NCBI GenBank assembly: GCA_963855995.1
Contig: OY979717.1
Coordinates: forward strand, 42,370,107 to 42,434,106
Direction: 5' to 3'
Origin: Muricea muricata
Lineage: Eukaryota; Cnidaria; Anthozoa; Malacalcyonacea; Plexauridae
Length of the DNA stretch: 64,000 nucleotides
Made by a program: the position numbers and the translations under genes. The notes under the pieces are model-generated. The model saw only the letters and a list, made by a program, of their open reading frames with translations, had not been told where the DNA came from and ran no database searches. Positions 1 to 11,119 of this stretch are shown in pieces (within the stretch, counting starts at the first letter, position 1; each line of letters opens with the position of its first letter).

Positions 1-6
1 TGAGCT
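1..6 (+). rRNA. 5S rRNA, 3' tail cut by window edge
   Basis: The first six bases, TGAGCT, are the end of a 5S gene whose body lies left of the window. They sit 199 bp before the end of the next copy and are followed by a T6 run in a class C spacer. Confidence 0.9.
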
Positions 7-86
7 CTGTTTTTTCCCGGGTCATCGTTCTATTCTTCTATGAAATATCGAATTCATACAAAAGCATATTCTTGTGAAGCACAGAT
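7..86 (+). repeat. Spacer class C (80 bp)
   Basis: Exemplar. It starts with CTG, T6 and CCCGGGTCATCG, carries GAATTCATAC and ends TTGTGAAGCACAGAT. It is linked to the GACTAGACGG and CTGGACGG gene subtypes. A variant has TTCCATGAAAT instead of TTCTATGAAAT. Confidence 0.85.
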
Positions 87-881
87 AATCACGACCATAC
101 CGTCTGGAATATACCGGTTCTCGTCCGACCACCGCAGCTAAACTAGACTAGACGGAGTTAGTACTAGGACGGGAGACCGCCTAGGAATACTTCGTGTCGT
201 GAGCTCTGTTTTTTCCCTTGTCATCGTTCTTATCTTTTGCGAAACATCGAAATGAATCAGAAGCATATTCTTTTAACGCACCCATGTTCACGACCATACC
301 GTCTGCCAAATATCGGTTCTCGTCCGATCACCGCAGTTAAACTAGACTGGGCGGAGTTAGTACTTGCATGGGAGACCGCCTAGGAATACTTCGTGTCGTG
401 AGCTCTGTTTTTCCCGTGTCATTGTTCTATTCTTCTATGAAATATCGAATTCATTGAGAAGCATGATCTTGTAAAACACACACGTTCACGACCATACCGT
501 TTGGAAAATACCGGTTCTCATCCGATCACCGCAGTTAAACTAGACTGGGCGGAGTTAGTACTTGGATGGGAGACCGCCTAGGAATACTTCTTGTCGTGAG
601 CTCTGTTTTTTCCCCTGTCATCGTTCTTATCTTTTGCGAAACATCGAAATGAATGAGAAGCATATTCTTTTAACGCACACATGTTCACGACCATACCGTC
701 TGGAAAATACCGGTTCTCGTCCGATCACCGCAGTTAAATTAGACTGGGCGTAGTTAGTACTTGAATGGGAGACCGCCTAGGAATACTTCGTGTCGTGAGC
801 TCTGTTTTTTCCCCTGTCATCGTTCTTATCTTTTGCAAAACATCGAAATGAATGAGAAGCATATTCTTTTAACGCACACAT

Positions 882-1000
882 GTTCACGACCATACCATCT
901 ATAAATTACCGGTTCTCGTCCGATCACCGCAGTTAAACTAGACTGGGCGGAGTTAGTACTTGGATGGGAGACCGCCTAGGAATACTTTGTGTCGTAAGCT
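882..1000 (+). rRNA. 5S rRNA subtype with altered helix II (ATCTATAAATTA)
   Basis: This is an exemplar of a subtype in which nt 16-27 read ATCTATAAATTA. Against the unchanged CTAGAC strand both ends of helix II are mismatched, so folding is likely weakened. It always follows a class B spacer. Members start at 882, 3661, 4454, 6636, 7230, 8222, 10802, 13583, 18548, 24306, 27288, 29871, 32453, 34440, 36427, 38217, 42388, 42786, 45764, 46162, 49936, 50334, 52071, 53064, 53462, 55448, 56440, 57432, 60212, 61206 and 62943. Box A and box C are mostly intact, so transcription is still possible; I suspect a pseudogene lineage or a minor 5S variant. Confidence 0.75.
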
Positions 1001-1874
1001 CTGTTTTTTCCAGGGTCATCGTTCTATTCTTCTATGAAATATCGAATTCATACAGAAGCATATTCTTGTGAAGCACAGATGTTCACGACCATACCGTCTG
1101 GAAAACACCGGTTCTCGTCCGACAACCTCAGTTAAACTAGACTGGACGGAGTTAGTACTAGGATGGGAGACCGCCTAGGAATACTTCGTGTCGTGAGCTC
1201 TGTTTTTTCCTCTGTCATCGTTCTTATCTTTTGCGAAACATCGAAATGAATGAGAAGCATATTCTTTTAACACACACATGTTCACGACCATACCGTCTGG
1301 AAAATACCGGTTCTCGTCCGATCACCGCAGTTAAACTAGACTGGCGGAGTTAGTACTTGGATGGGAGACCGCCTAGGAATACTTTGTTTCGTGAGCTCTG
1401 TTTTTCCCGTGTCATCGTTCTATTCTTCTATGAAATATCGAATTCATTGAGAAGCATGATCTTGTAAAGCACAGATGTTCACGACCATACCGTCTGGAAA
1501 ATACCGGTTCTCGTCCGATCACCGCAGTTAAACTAGACTGGGCGGAGTTAGTACTTGGATGGGAGACCGCCTAGGAATACTTCTTGTCGTGAGCTCTATT
1601 TTTTCCCCTGTCATCGTTCTTATCTTTTGCGAAACATCGAAATGAATGAGAAGCATATTCTTTTAACCTACACATGTTCACGACCATACCGTCTTAAAAA
1701 TACCGGTTCTCGTCCGATCACCGGAGTTCAACTAGACTGGGCGGAGTTAGTACTTGGATGGGAGACCGCCTACGTATACTTCGTGTCTTGAGTTCTGCTT
1801 TTTCCCCTTTCATTGTTCTATTCTTCTATGAAATATACAATTCATAGAGAAGCATATTCTTGTAAAACACACAT

Positions 1875-1993
1875 GTTCACGATCATACCGTCTGGAAAAT
1901 ACCGGTTCTCGTCCGATCACCGCAGTTAAACCAGACTGGGCGGAGTTAGTACTTCGATGGGAGACCGCCTAGGAATACTTCGTGTCGTGAGCT
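1875..1993 (+). rRNA. 5S rRNA subtype with CCAGAC helix II strand
   Basis: In this subtype the helix II strand reads CCAGAC, which pairs with GTCTGG entirely by Watson-Crick pairs and so removes the G-T wobble of the reference copy. C9 is T (GATCATACC), which can still wobble with G110. Box C has ACTTCGATGGG. It typically follows a class D spacer. The base-pairing pattern suggests that such copies can fold well, so this may be a functional second type. Confidence 0.75.
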
Positions 1994-3064
1994 CTGTTTT
2001 TCCCGTGTCATCGTTCTATTCTTCTATGAAATATCGAATTCATAGAGAAGCATGATCTTGTAAAGCACAGATGTTCACGACCATACCGTCTGGAAAATAC
2101 CGGTTCTCGTCCGATCACCGCAGTTAAACCAGACTGGGCGGAGTTAGTACTTCGATGGGAGACCGCCTAGGAATACTTCGTGTCGTGAGCTCTGTTTTTC
2201 CCGTGTCATCGTTCTATTCTTCTATGAAATATCGAATTCATAGAGAAGCATGATCTTGTAAAGCACAGATGTTCACGACCATACCGTCTGGAAAATACCG
2301 GTTCTCGTCCGATCACCGCAGTTAAACTAGACTGGGTGGAGTTAGTATTTGGATAGGAGACCGCCTAGGAATACTTCGTGTCGTGAGCTCTGTTTTTCCC
2401 GTGTCATCGTTCTATCCTTCTATGAAATATCGAATTCATAGAGAAGCATGATCTTGTAAAGCACAGATGTTCACGACCATACCGTCTGGAAAATACCGGT
2501 TCTCGTCCGATCACCGCAGTTAAACTAGACTGGGCGGAGTTAGTACTTGAATGGGAGACCGCCTAAGAATACTTCGTGTCGTGAGCTCTGTTTTTTCCCC
2601 TGTCATCGTTCTTATCTTTTGCGAAACATCGAAATGAATGAGAAGCATATTCTTTTAACGCACACATCTTCACGACCATACCGTCTGCAAAATACCGGTA
2701 CTCGTCCGATCACCGCAGTTAAACTAGACTGGGCGGAGTTAGTACTTGCATGGGAGACCGCCTAGGAATACTTCGTGTCGTGAGCTCTGTTTTTCCCGTG
2801 TCATTGTTCTATTCTTCTATGAAATATCGAATTCATAGAGAAGCATGATCTTGTAAAACACACACGTTCACGACCATACCGTCTGGAAAATACCGGTTCT
2901 CGTCCGATCACCGCAGTTAAACTAGACTGGGTGGAGTTAGTACTTGGATGGGAGACCGCCTAGGAATACTTCTTGTCGTGAGCTCTGTTTTTTCCCCTGT
3001 CATCGTTCTTATCTTTTGCGAAACATCGAAATGAATGAGAAGCATATTCTTTTAACCTACACAT

Positions 3065-4651
3065 GTTCACGACCATACCGTCTTAAAAATACCGGTTCTC
3101 GTCCGATCACCGGAGTTCAACTAGACCGGGCGGAGTTAGTACTTGGATGGGAGACCGCCTACGTATACTTCGTGTCTTGAGTTCTGCTTTTTCCCCTTTC
3201 ATTGTTCTATTCTTCTATGAAATATAGAATTCATAGAGAAGCATATTCTTGCAAAACACACATGTTCACGATCATACCGTCTGGAAAATACCGGTTCTCG
3301 TCCGATCAACGGAGTTCAACTAGACTGGGCGGAGTTAGTACTTGGATGGGAGACCGCCTAGGAATACTTCGTGTCGTGAGCTCTGTTTTTCCCGTGTCAT
3401 CCTTCTATCCTTCTATGAAATATCGAATTCATAGAGAAGCATGATGTTGTAAAGCACAGATGTTCACGACCATACCGTCTGGAAAATACCGGTTCTCGTC
3501 CGATCACCGCAGTTAAACTAGACTGGGCGTAGTTAGTGCTTGAATGGGAGACCGCCTAGGAATACTTCGTGTCGTGAGCTCTGTTTTTTCCCCTGTCATC
3601 GTTCTTATCTTTTGCAAAACATCGAAATGAATGAGAAGCATATTCTTTTAACGCACACATGTTCACGACCATACCATCTATAAATTACCGGTTCTCGTCC
3701 GATCACCGCAGTTAAACTAGACTGGGCGGAGTTAGTACTTGGATGGGAGACCGCCTAGGAATACTTCGTTTCGTGAGCTCTGTTTTTCCCGTGTCATAGT
3801 TCTATTCTTCTATGAAATATCGAATTCATTGAGAAGCATGATCTTGTAAAGCACAGATGTTCACGACCATACCGTCTGGAAATACCGGTTCTCGTCCGAT
3901 CACCGGAGTTCAACTAGACCGGGCGGAGTTAGTACTTGGATGGGAGACCGCCTACGTATACTTCGTGTCTTGAGTTCTGCTTTTTCCCCTTTCATTGTTC
4001 TATTCTTCTATGAAATATAGAATTCATAGAGAAGCATATTCTTGTAAAACACACATGTTCACGATCATACCGTCTGGAAAATACCGGTTCTCGTCCGATC
4101 AACGGAGTTCAACTAGACTGGGCGGAGTTAGTACTTGGATGGGAGACCGCCTAGGAATACTTCGTGTCGTGAGCTCTGTTTTTCCCGTGTCATCCTTCTA
4201 TCCTTCTATGAAATATCGAATTCATAGAGAAGCATGATGTTGTAAAGCACAGATGTTCACGACCATACCGTCTGGAAAATACCGGTTCTCGTCCGATCAC
4301 CGCAGTTAAACTAGACTGGGCGTAGTTAGTGCTTGAATGGGAGACCGCCTAGGAATACTTCGTGTCGTGAGCTCTGTTTTTTCCCCTGTCATCGTTCTTA
4401 TCTTTTGCAAAACATCGAAATGAATGAGAAGCATATTCTTTTAACGCACACATGTTCACGACCATACCATCTATAAATTACCGGTTCTCGTCCGATCACC
4501 GCAGTTAAACTAGACTGGGCGGAGTTAGTACTTGGATGGCAGACCGCCTAGGAATACTTCGTTTCGTGAGCTCTGTTTTTCCCGTGTCATAGTTCTATTC
4601 TTCTATGAAATATCGAATTCATTGAGAAGCATGATCTTGTAAAGCACAGAT
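3065..4651 (+). repeat. Tandem duplication, 793 bp (4 units)
   Basis: The units at 3264, 3462 and 3661 are repeated at 4057, 4255 and 4454, each 793 bp later. Shared rare variants include GATCAACGGAGTTC, the CATCCTTCTATCC spacer and TAGTTAGTGC. The joint is the chimeric gene at 3859. Confidence 0.8.
3859..3976 (+). rRNA. Chimeric 5S copy at a 793-bp duplication junction
   Basis: The 5' part, with GTCTGGAAATACC and one A missing, is that of the copy at 4652, while the 3' part (GGAGTTCAAC, GACCGGGCGG, CTACGTATAC, TGTCTTGAGTT) is that of the copy at 3065. The flanks agree: upstream it resembles what precedes 4652, downstream it continues as after 3065. This is the expected product of an unequal crossover inside a 5S gene that duplicated 793 bp. 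The crossover lies between about 3887 and 3907. Length is 118 nt. Confidence 0.8.
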
Positions 4652-6238
4652 GTTCACGACCATACCGTCTGGAAATACCGGTTCTCGTCCGATCACCGCA
4701 GTTAAACTAGACTGGGCGGAGTTAGTACTTGGATGGGAGACCGCCTAGGAATACTTCTTGTCGTGAGCTCTGTTTTTTCCCCTGTCATCGTTCTTATCTT
4801 TTGCGAAACATCGAAATGAATGAGAAGCATATTCTTTTAACCTACACATGTTCACGACCATACCGTCTTAAAAATACCGGTTCTCGTCCGATCACCGGAG
4901 TTCAACTAGACTGGGCGGAGTTAGTACTTGGATGGGAGACCGCCTACGTATACTTCGTGTCTTGAGTTCTGCTTTTTCCCCTTTCATTGTTCTATTCTTC
5001 TATGAAATATAGAATTCATAGAGAAGCATATTCTTGTAAAACACACATGTTCACGATCATACCGTCTTGAAAATACCGGTTCTCGTCCGATCACCGCAGT
5101 TAAACCAGACTGGGCGGAGTTAGTACTTCGATGGGAGACCGCCTAGGAATACTTCGTGTCGTGAGCTCTGTTTTTCCCGTGTCATCGTTCTATTCTTCTA
5201 TGAAATATCGAATTCATAGAGAAGCATGATCTTGTAAAGCACAGATGTTCACGACCATACCGTCTGGAAAATACCGGTTCTCGTCCGATCACCGCAGTTA
5301 AACCAGACTGGGCGGAATTAGTACTTCGATGGGAGACCGCCTAGGAATACTTCGTGTCGTGAGCTCTGTTTTTCCCGTGTCATCGTTCTATTCTTCTATG
5401 AAATATCGAATTCATAGAGAAGCATGATCTTGTAAAGCACAGATGTTCACGACCATACCGTCTGGAAAATACCGGTTCTCGTCCGATCACCGCAGTTAAA
5501 CTAGACTGGGTGGAGTTAGTACTTGGATAGGAGACCGCCTAGGAATACTTCGTGTCGTGAGCTCTGTTTTTCCCGTGTCATCGTTCTATCCTTCTATGAA
5601 ATATCGAATTCATAGAGAAGCATGATCTTGTAAAGCACAGATGTTCACGACCATACCGTCTGGAAAATACCGGTTCTCGTCCGATCACCGCAGTTAAACT
5701 AGACTGGGCGGAGTTAGTACTTGAATGGGAGACCGCCTAAGAATACTTCGTGTCGTGAGCTCTGTTTTTTCCCCTGTCATCGTTCTTATCTTTTGCGAAA
5801 CATCGAAATGAATGAGAAGCATATTCTTTTAACGCACACATGTTCACGACCATACCGTCTGCAAAATACCGGTTCTCGTCCGATCACCGCAGTTAAACTA
5901 GACTGGGCGGAGTTAGTACTTGCAAGGGAGACCGCCTAGGAATACTTCGTGTCGTGAGCTCTGTTTTTCCCGTGTCATTGTTCTATTCTTCTATGAAATA
6001 TCGAATTCATAGAGAAGCATGATCTTGTAAAACACACACGTTCACGACCATACCGTCTGGAAAATACCGGTTCTCGTCCGATCACCGCAGTTAAACTAGA
6101 CTGGGTGGAGTTAGTACTTCGATGGGAGACCGCCTAGGAATACTTCTTGTCGTGAGCTCTGTTTTTTCCCCTGTCATCGTTCTTATCTTTTGCGAAACAT
6201 CGAAATGAATGAGAAGCATATTCTTTTAACGCACACAT

Positions 6239-9200
6239 GTTCACGACCATACCGTCTTGAAAATACCGGTTCTCGTCCGATCAACGGAGTTCAACTAGAC
6301 TGGGCGGAGTTAGTACTTGGATGGGAGACCGCCTAGGAATACTTCGTGTCGTGAGCTCTGTTTTTCCCGTGTCATCCTTCTATCCTTCTATGAAATATCG
6401 AATTCATAGAGAAGCATGATGTTGTAAAGCACCGATGTTCACGACCATACCGTCTGGAAAATACCGGTTCTCGTCCGATCACCGCAGTTAAACTAGACTG
6501 GGCGTAGTTAGTACTTGAATGGGAGACCGCCTAGGAATACTTCGTGTCGTGAGCTCTGTTTTTTCCCCTGTCATCGTTCTTATCTTTTGGAAAACATCGA
6601 AATGAATGAGAAGCATATTCTTTTAACGCACACATGTTCACGACCATACCATCTATAAATTACCGGTTCTCGTACGATCACCGGAGTTAAACTAGACTGG
6701 CGGAGTTAGTACTTGGATGGGAGACCGCCTAGGAATACTTCGTTTCGTGAGCTCTGTTTTTCCCGTGTCATCGTTCTATTCTTCTATGAAATATCGAATT
6801 CATAGAGAAGCATGATCTTGTAAAGCACAGATGTTCACGACCATACCGTCTGGAAAATACCGGTTCTCGTCCGATCACCGCAGTTAAACTAGACTGGGCG
6901 TAGTTAGTACTTGAATGGGAGACCGCCTAGGAATACTTCGTTTCGTGAGCTCTGTTTTTCCCGTGTCATCGTTCTATTGTTCTATGAAATATCGAATTCA
7001 TAGAGAAGCATGATCTTGTAAAGCACAGATGTTCACGACCATACCGTCTGGAAAATACCGGTTCTCGTCCGATCACCGCAGTTAAACTAGACTGGGCGTA
7101 GTTAGTACTTGAATGGGAGACCGCCTAGGAATACTTCGTGTCGTGAGCTCTGTTTTTTCTCCTGTCATCGTTCTTATCTTTTGGAAAACATCGAAATGAA
7201 TGAGAAGCATATTCTTTTAACGCACACATGTTCACGACCATACCATCTATAAATTACCGGTTCTCGTACGATCACCGGAGTTAAACTAGACTGGCGGAGT
7301 TAGTACTTGGATGGGAGACCGCCTAGGAATACTTCGTTTCGTGAGCTCTGTTTTTCCCGTGTCATCGTTCTATTCTTCTATGAAATATCGAATTCATAGA
7401 GAAGCATGATCTTGTAAAGCACAGATGTTCACGACCATACCGTCTGGAAAATACCGGTTCTCGTCCGATCACCGCAGTAAAACTAGACCGGGCGGAGTTA
7501 GTACTTTGATGGGAGACCGCCTAGGAATACTTCTTGTCGTGAGCTCTGTTTTTTCCCCTGTCATCGTTCTTATCTTTTGCGAAACATCGAAATGAATGAG
7601 AAGCATATTCTTTTAACGCACACATGTTCACGACCATACCGTCTTGAAAATACTGGTTCTCGTCCGATCACCGGAGTTCAACTAGACTGGGCGGAGTTAG
7701 TACTTGGATGGGAGACCGCCTACGAATACTTCGTGTCGTGAGTTCGGCTTTTTCCCCTGTCATTGTTCTATTCTTCTATTAAATATAGAATTCATAGAGA
7801 AGCATATTCTTGTAAAACACACATGTTCACGATCATACCGTCTGGAAAATACCGGTTCTCGTCCGCTCACCGCAGTTAAACCAGACTGGGCGGAGTTAGT
7901 ACTTCCATGGGAGACAGCCTAGGAATACTTCGTGTCGTGAGCTCTTTTTTTCCCGTGTCATCGTTCTATTCTTCTATGAAATATCGAATTCATAGAGAAG
8001 CATGATCTTGTAAAGCACAGATGTTCACGACCATACCGTCTGGAAAATACCGGTTCTCGTCCGATCACCGCAGTTAAACTAGACTGGGCGTAGTTAGTAC
8101 TTGAATGGGAGACCGCCTAGGAATACTTCGTGTCGTGAGCTCTGTTTTTTCCCCTGTCATCGTTCTTATCTTTTGGAAAACATCGAAATGAATGAGAAGC
8201 ATATTCTTTTAACGCACACATGTTCACGACCATACCATCTATAAATTACCGGTTCTCGTACGATCACCGGAGTTAAACTAGACTGGCGGAGTTAGTACTT
8301 GGATGGGAGACCGCCTAGGAATACTTCGTTTCGTGAGCTCTGTTTTTCCCGTGTCATCGTTCTATTCTTCTATGAAATATCGAATTCATAGAGAAGCATG
8401 ATCTTGTAAAGCACAGATGTTCACGACCATACCGTCTGGAAAATACCGGTTCTCGTCCGATCACCGCAGTAAAACTAGACCGGGCGGAGTTAGTACTTTG
8501 ATGGGAGACCGCCTAGGAATACTTCTTGTCGTGAGCTCTGTTTTTTCCCCTGTCATCGTTCTTATCTTTTGCGAAACATCGAAATGAATGAGAAGCATAT
8601 TCTTTTAACGCACACATGTTCACGACCATACCGTCTTGAAAATACTGGTTCTCGTCCGATCACCGGAGTTCAACTAGACTGGGCGGAGTTAGTACTTGGA
8701 TGGGAGACCGCCTACGAATACTTCGTGTCGTGAGTTCGGCTTTTTCCCCTGTCATTGTTCTATTCTTCTATGAAATATAGAATTCATAGAGAAGCATATT
8801 CTTGTAAAACACACATGTTCACGATCATACCGTCTGGAAAATACCGGTTCTCGTCCGCTCACCGCAGTTAAACCAGACTGGGCGGAGTTAGTACTTCCAT
8901 GGGAGACAGCCTAGGAATACTTCGTGTCGTGAGCTCTTTTTTTCCCGTGTCATCGTTCTATTCTTCTATGAAATATCGAATTCATAGAGAAGCATGATCT
9001 TGTAAAGCACAGATGTTCACGACCATACCGTCTGGAAAATACCGGTTCTCGTCCGATCACCGCAGTTAAACTAGACTGGGTGGAGTTAGTACTTGGATAG
9101 GAGACCGCCTACGAATACTTCGTGTCGTGAGCTCTGTTTTTCCCTTGTCATCGTTCTATTCTTCTATGAAATATCGAATTCATAGAGAAGCATGATCTTG

Positions 9201-9610
9201 TAAAGCACAGATGTTCACGACCATACCGTCAGGAAAATACCGGTTCTCGTCCGATCACCGCAGTTAAACTAGACTGGGCGGAGTTAGTACTTGAATGGGA
9301 GACCGCCTAGGAATACTTCGTGTCGTGAGCTCTGTTTTTTCCCCTGTCATCGTTCTTATCTTTTGCAAAACATCGAAATGAATGAGAAGCATATTTTTTT
9401 AACGCACACATGTTCACGACCATATCGTCTGGAAAATACAGGTTCTCGTCCGATCACCGCAGTAAAACTAGACTGGGCGGAGTTAGTACTTGGATGGGAC
9501 ACCGCCTAGGAATACTTCGTGTCGTGAGCTCTGTTTTTTCCCGGGTCATCGTTCTATTCTTCTATGAAATATCGAATTCATACAGAAGCATATTCTTGTG
9601 AAGCACAGAT
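6239..9610 (+). rRNA. 5S rRNA gene block 2 (17 copies)
   Basis: 5S starts: 6239, 6437, 6636, 6833, 7031, 7230, 7427, 7626, 7825, 8023, 8222, 8419, 8618, 8817, 9015, 9213, 9412. The copies at 6636, 7230 and 8222 carry both the altered helix II (ATCTATAAATTA) and the loss of one G in GACTGGGCGG, so they are 118 nt and probably non-functional. Copies 7230-8023 are repeated at 8222-9015 (992-bp step). The copies at 7825 and 8817 have ACTTCCATGG and GACAGCC changes in box C. The spacers after them have a longer T run (T7). Confidence 0.95.
7230..9213 (+). repeat. Tandem duplication, 992 bp (5 units)
   Basis: The units at 7230, 7427, 7626, 7825 and 8023 are repeated at 8222, 8419, 8618, 8817 and 9015. 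Shared rare variants are CGTACGATC, CAGTAAAACTAGACC, GAGTTCGGC, GTCCGCTCACC and GACAGCC. The fifth genes differ at their 3' ends, which places the joint there. Confidence 0.8.
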
Positions 9611-9729
9611 GTTCACGACCATACCGTCTGGAAAACACCGGTTCTCGTCCGACCACCTCAGTTAAACTAGACTGGACGGAGTTAGTACTAGGATGGGAGA
9701 CCGCCTAGGAATACTTCGTGTCGTGAGCT
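9611..9729 (+). rRNA. 5S rRNA subtype with GACCACCTCAG and TGGACGG
   Basis: This subtype has GACCACCTCAG in place of GATCACCGCAG, weakening the 3' side of helix III, and CTGGACGGAG in place of CTGGGCGGAG, which replaces the G66-T109 wobble by an A-T pair. Box C reads ACTAGGATGGG. It follows a class C spacer with GAATTCATACAG. Related copies start at 1081, 14975, 17357, 31659 and 59219; those at 41594, 44970, 51277, 52270, 62149 and 63489 additionally have TTAATCTAGAC. Length is normal, and the status is uncertain. Confidence 0.7.
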
Positions 9730-10008
9730 CTGTTTTTTCCTCTGTCATCGTTCTTATCTTTTGCGAAACATCGAAATGAATGAGAAGCATATTCTTTTAA
9801 CGCACACATGTTCACGACCATACCGTCTGGAAAATACCGGTTCTCGTCCGATCACCGCAGTTAAACTAGACTGGGCGGAGTTAGTACTTGGATGGGAGAC
9901 CGCCTAAGAATACTTCGTGTCGTGAATTCTGCTTTTTCCCCTGTCATTGTTCTATTCTTCTATGAAATATCGAATTCATAGAGAAGCATATTCTTGTAAA
10001 ACACACAT

Positions 10009-10126
10009 GTTCACGATCGTACCGTCTGGAAAATACCGGTTCTCGTCCGATCACCGCAGTTAAACCAGACTGGTCGGTGTTAGTACTTCGATGGGAGACC
10101 GCCTAGGAATACTATGGTCGTAAGCT
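10009..10126 (+). rRNA. 5S rRNA subtype, 118 nt, helix V broken
   Basis: This exemplar ends TACTATGGTCGTAAGCT instead of TACTTCGTGTCGTGAGCT, one base shorter, and has GGTCGGTGTTAG in the opposite strand of helix V. The changes do not compensate: the middle of helix V is mismatched, and G115 to A breaks a helix I pair with C4. Members start at 10009, 16366, 17755, 20932, 26296, 29078, 32057, 41992, 45368, 49540, 51675, 52668, 59617, 62547 and 63887. Later members have GGGCGGTG rather than GGTCGGTG. This is a probable pseudogene lineage, copied as part of multi-unit cassettes. Confidence 0.72.
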
Positions 10127-11000
10127 CTGTTTTTCCCGTGACATCGTTCTATTCTTCTATGAAATATCGAATTCATACAGAAGCATGATCTTGTAAAGCA
10201 CAGATGTTCACGACCATACCGTCTGGAAAATACCGGTTCTCGTCCAATCACCGCAGTTAAACTAGACTGGGCGGAGTTAGTACTTGGATGGGAGACCGCC
10301 TAGGAATACTTCGTGTCGTGAGCTCTGTTTTTTCCGTGTCATCGTTCTATTCTTCTATGAAATATCGAATTCATAGAGAAGCATGATATTGTAAAGCACA
10401 GATCTTCACGACAATACCGTCTGGAAAATACCGGTTCTCGTCCGATCACCGCAGTTAAACTAGACTGGGCGGAGTTAGTACTTGGATGGGAGACCGCCTA
10501 CGAATACTTCTTGTCGTGAGCTCTGTTTTTTCCCGGGTCATCGTTCTATTCTTCTATGAAATATCGAATTCATACAGAAGCATGATCTTGTAAAGCACAG
10601 ATGTTCACGACCATACCGTCTGGAAAATACCGGTTCTCGTCCGATCACCGCAGTTAAACTAGACTGGGTGGAGTTAGTACTTGGATTGGAGACCGCCTAG
10701 GAATACTTCGTGTCGTGAGCTCTGTTTTTTCCCCTGTCATCGTTCTTATCTTTTGCGAAACATCGAAATGAATGAGAAGCATATTCTTTTAACGCACACA
10801 TGTTCACGACCATACCATCTATAAATTAGCAGTTCTCGTCCGATCACCGCAGTTAAACTAGACTGGGCGTAGTTAGTACTTGGATTGGAGACCGCCTAGG
10901 AATACTTCGTGTCGTGAGCTCTGTTTTTTCCCGGGTCATCGTTCTATTCTTCCATGAAATATCGAATTCATACAGAAGCATATTCTTGTGAAGCACAGAT

Positions 11001-11119
11001 GTTGACGACCATACCGTCTGGAATATACCGGTTCTCGTCCGACCACCGAAGCTAAACTAGACTAGACGGAGTTAGTACTAGGACGGGAGACCGCCTAGGA
11101 ATACTTCTTTTCGTGAGCT
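11001..11119 (+). rRNA. 5S rRNA subtype with internal T4 near 3' end
   Basis: This exemplar has GACTAGACGGAG, ACTAGGACGGG in box C, GCTAAAC in box A and CTTCTTTTCGTG at the 3' side. The last change makes four T at nt 108-111 (11108-11111), inside the gene and before the normal terminator. It also removes the C9-G110 pair. This copy has GTTGACGAC, breaking a further helix I pair at C4. T4 can act as a Pol III terminator in animals, so transcripts may end about 8 nt early. Copies with T4 start at 11001, 13782, 18747, 24505, 24903, 27487, 30070, 32652, 34639, 36626, 38416, 46361, 48148, 50533, 53661, 55647, 57631, 60411 and 61405. Confidence 0.72.

Larger units (their letters stand above)
1..6238 (+). 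rRNA. 5S rRNA gene block 1 (31 copies)
   Basis: 5S starts (add 118 for the usual 119-nt end): 87, 286, 484, 683, 882, 1081, 1280, 1477, 1676, 1875, 2073, 2271, 2469, 2668, 2866, 3065, 3264, 3462, 3661, 3859, 4057, 4255, 4454, 4652, 4850, 5049, 5247, 5445, 5643, 5842, 6040. The copy at 1280 lacks one G of the GACTGGGCGG run; those at 3859 and 4652 lack one A after GTCTGG. The copies from 1676 to 2866 reappear 3174 bp downstream with scattered substitutions. The copies 3065-3661 reappear 793 bp downstream. The genes at 87, 286 and 2668 have changes in the first helix I bases or next to them. Confidence 0.95.
1676..6238 (+). repeat. Displaced duplication, offset 3174 bp (16 units)
   Basis: The units at 1676, 1875, 2073, 2271, 2469, 2668 and 2866 correspond in subtype and order to those at 4850, 5049, 5247, 5445, 5643, 5842 and 6040. 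Differences such as GTCTGG versus GTCTTG at the second gene and CATCTTC versus CATGTTC at the sixth show that time has passed since duplication. Confidence 0.75.

Noticed and set aside
10060-10251. 63-codon reading frames on the - strand, also at 17806, 32108, 49591 and 59668
   Set aside because: They are antisense to two successive 5S genes and occur only where the 118-nt subtype removes a stop by shifting frame.
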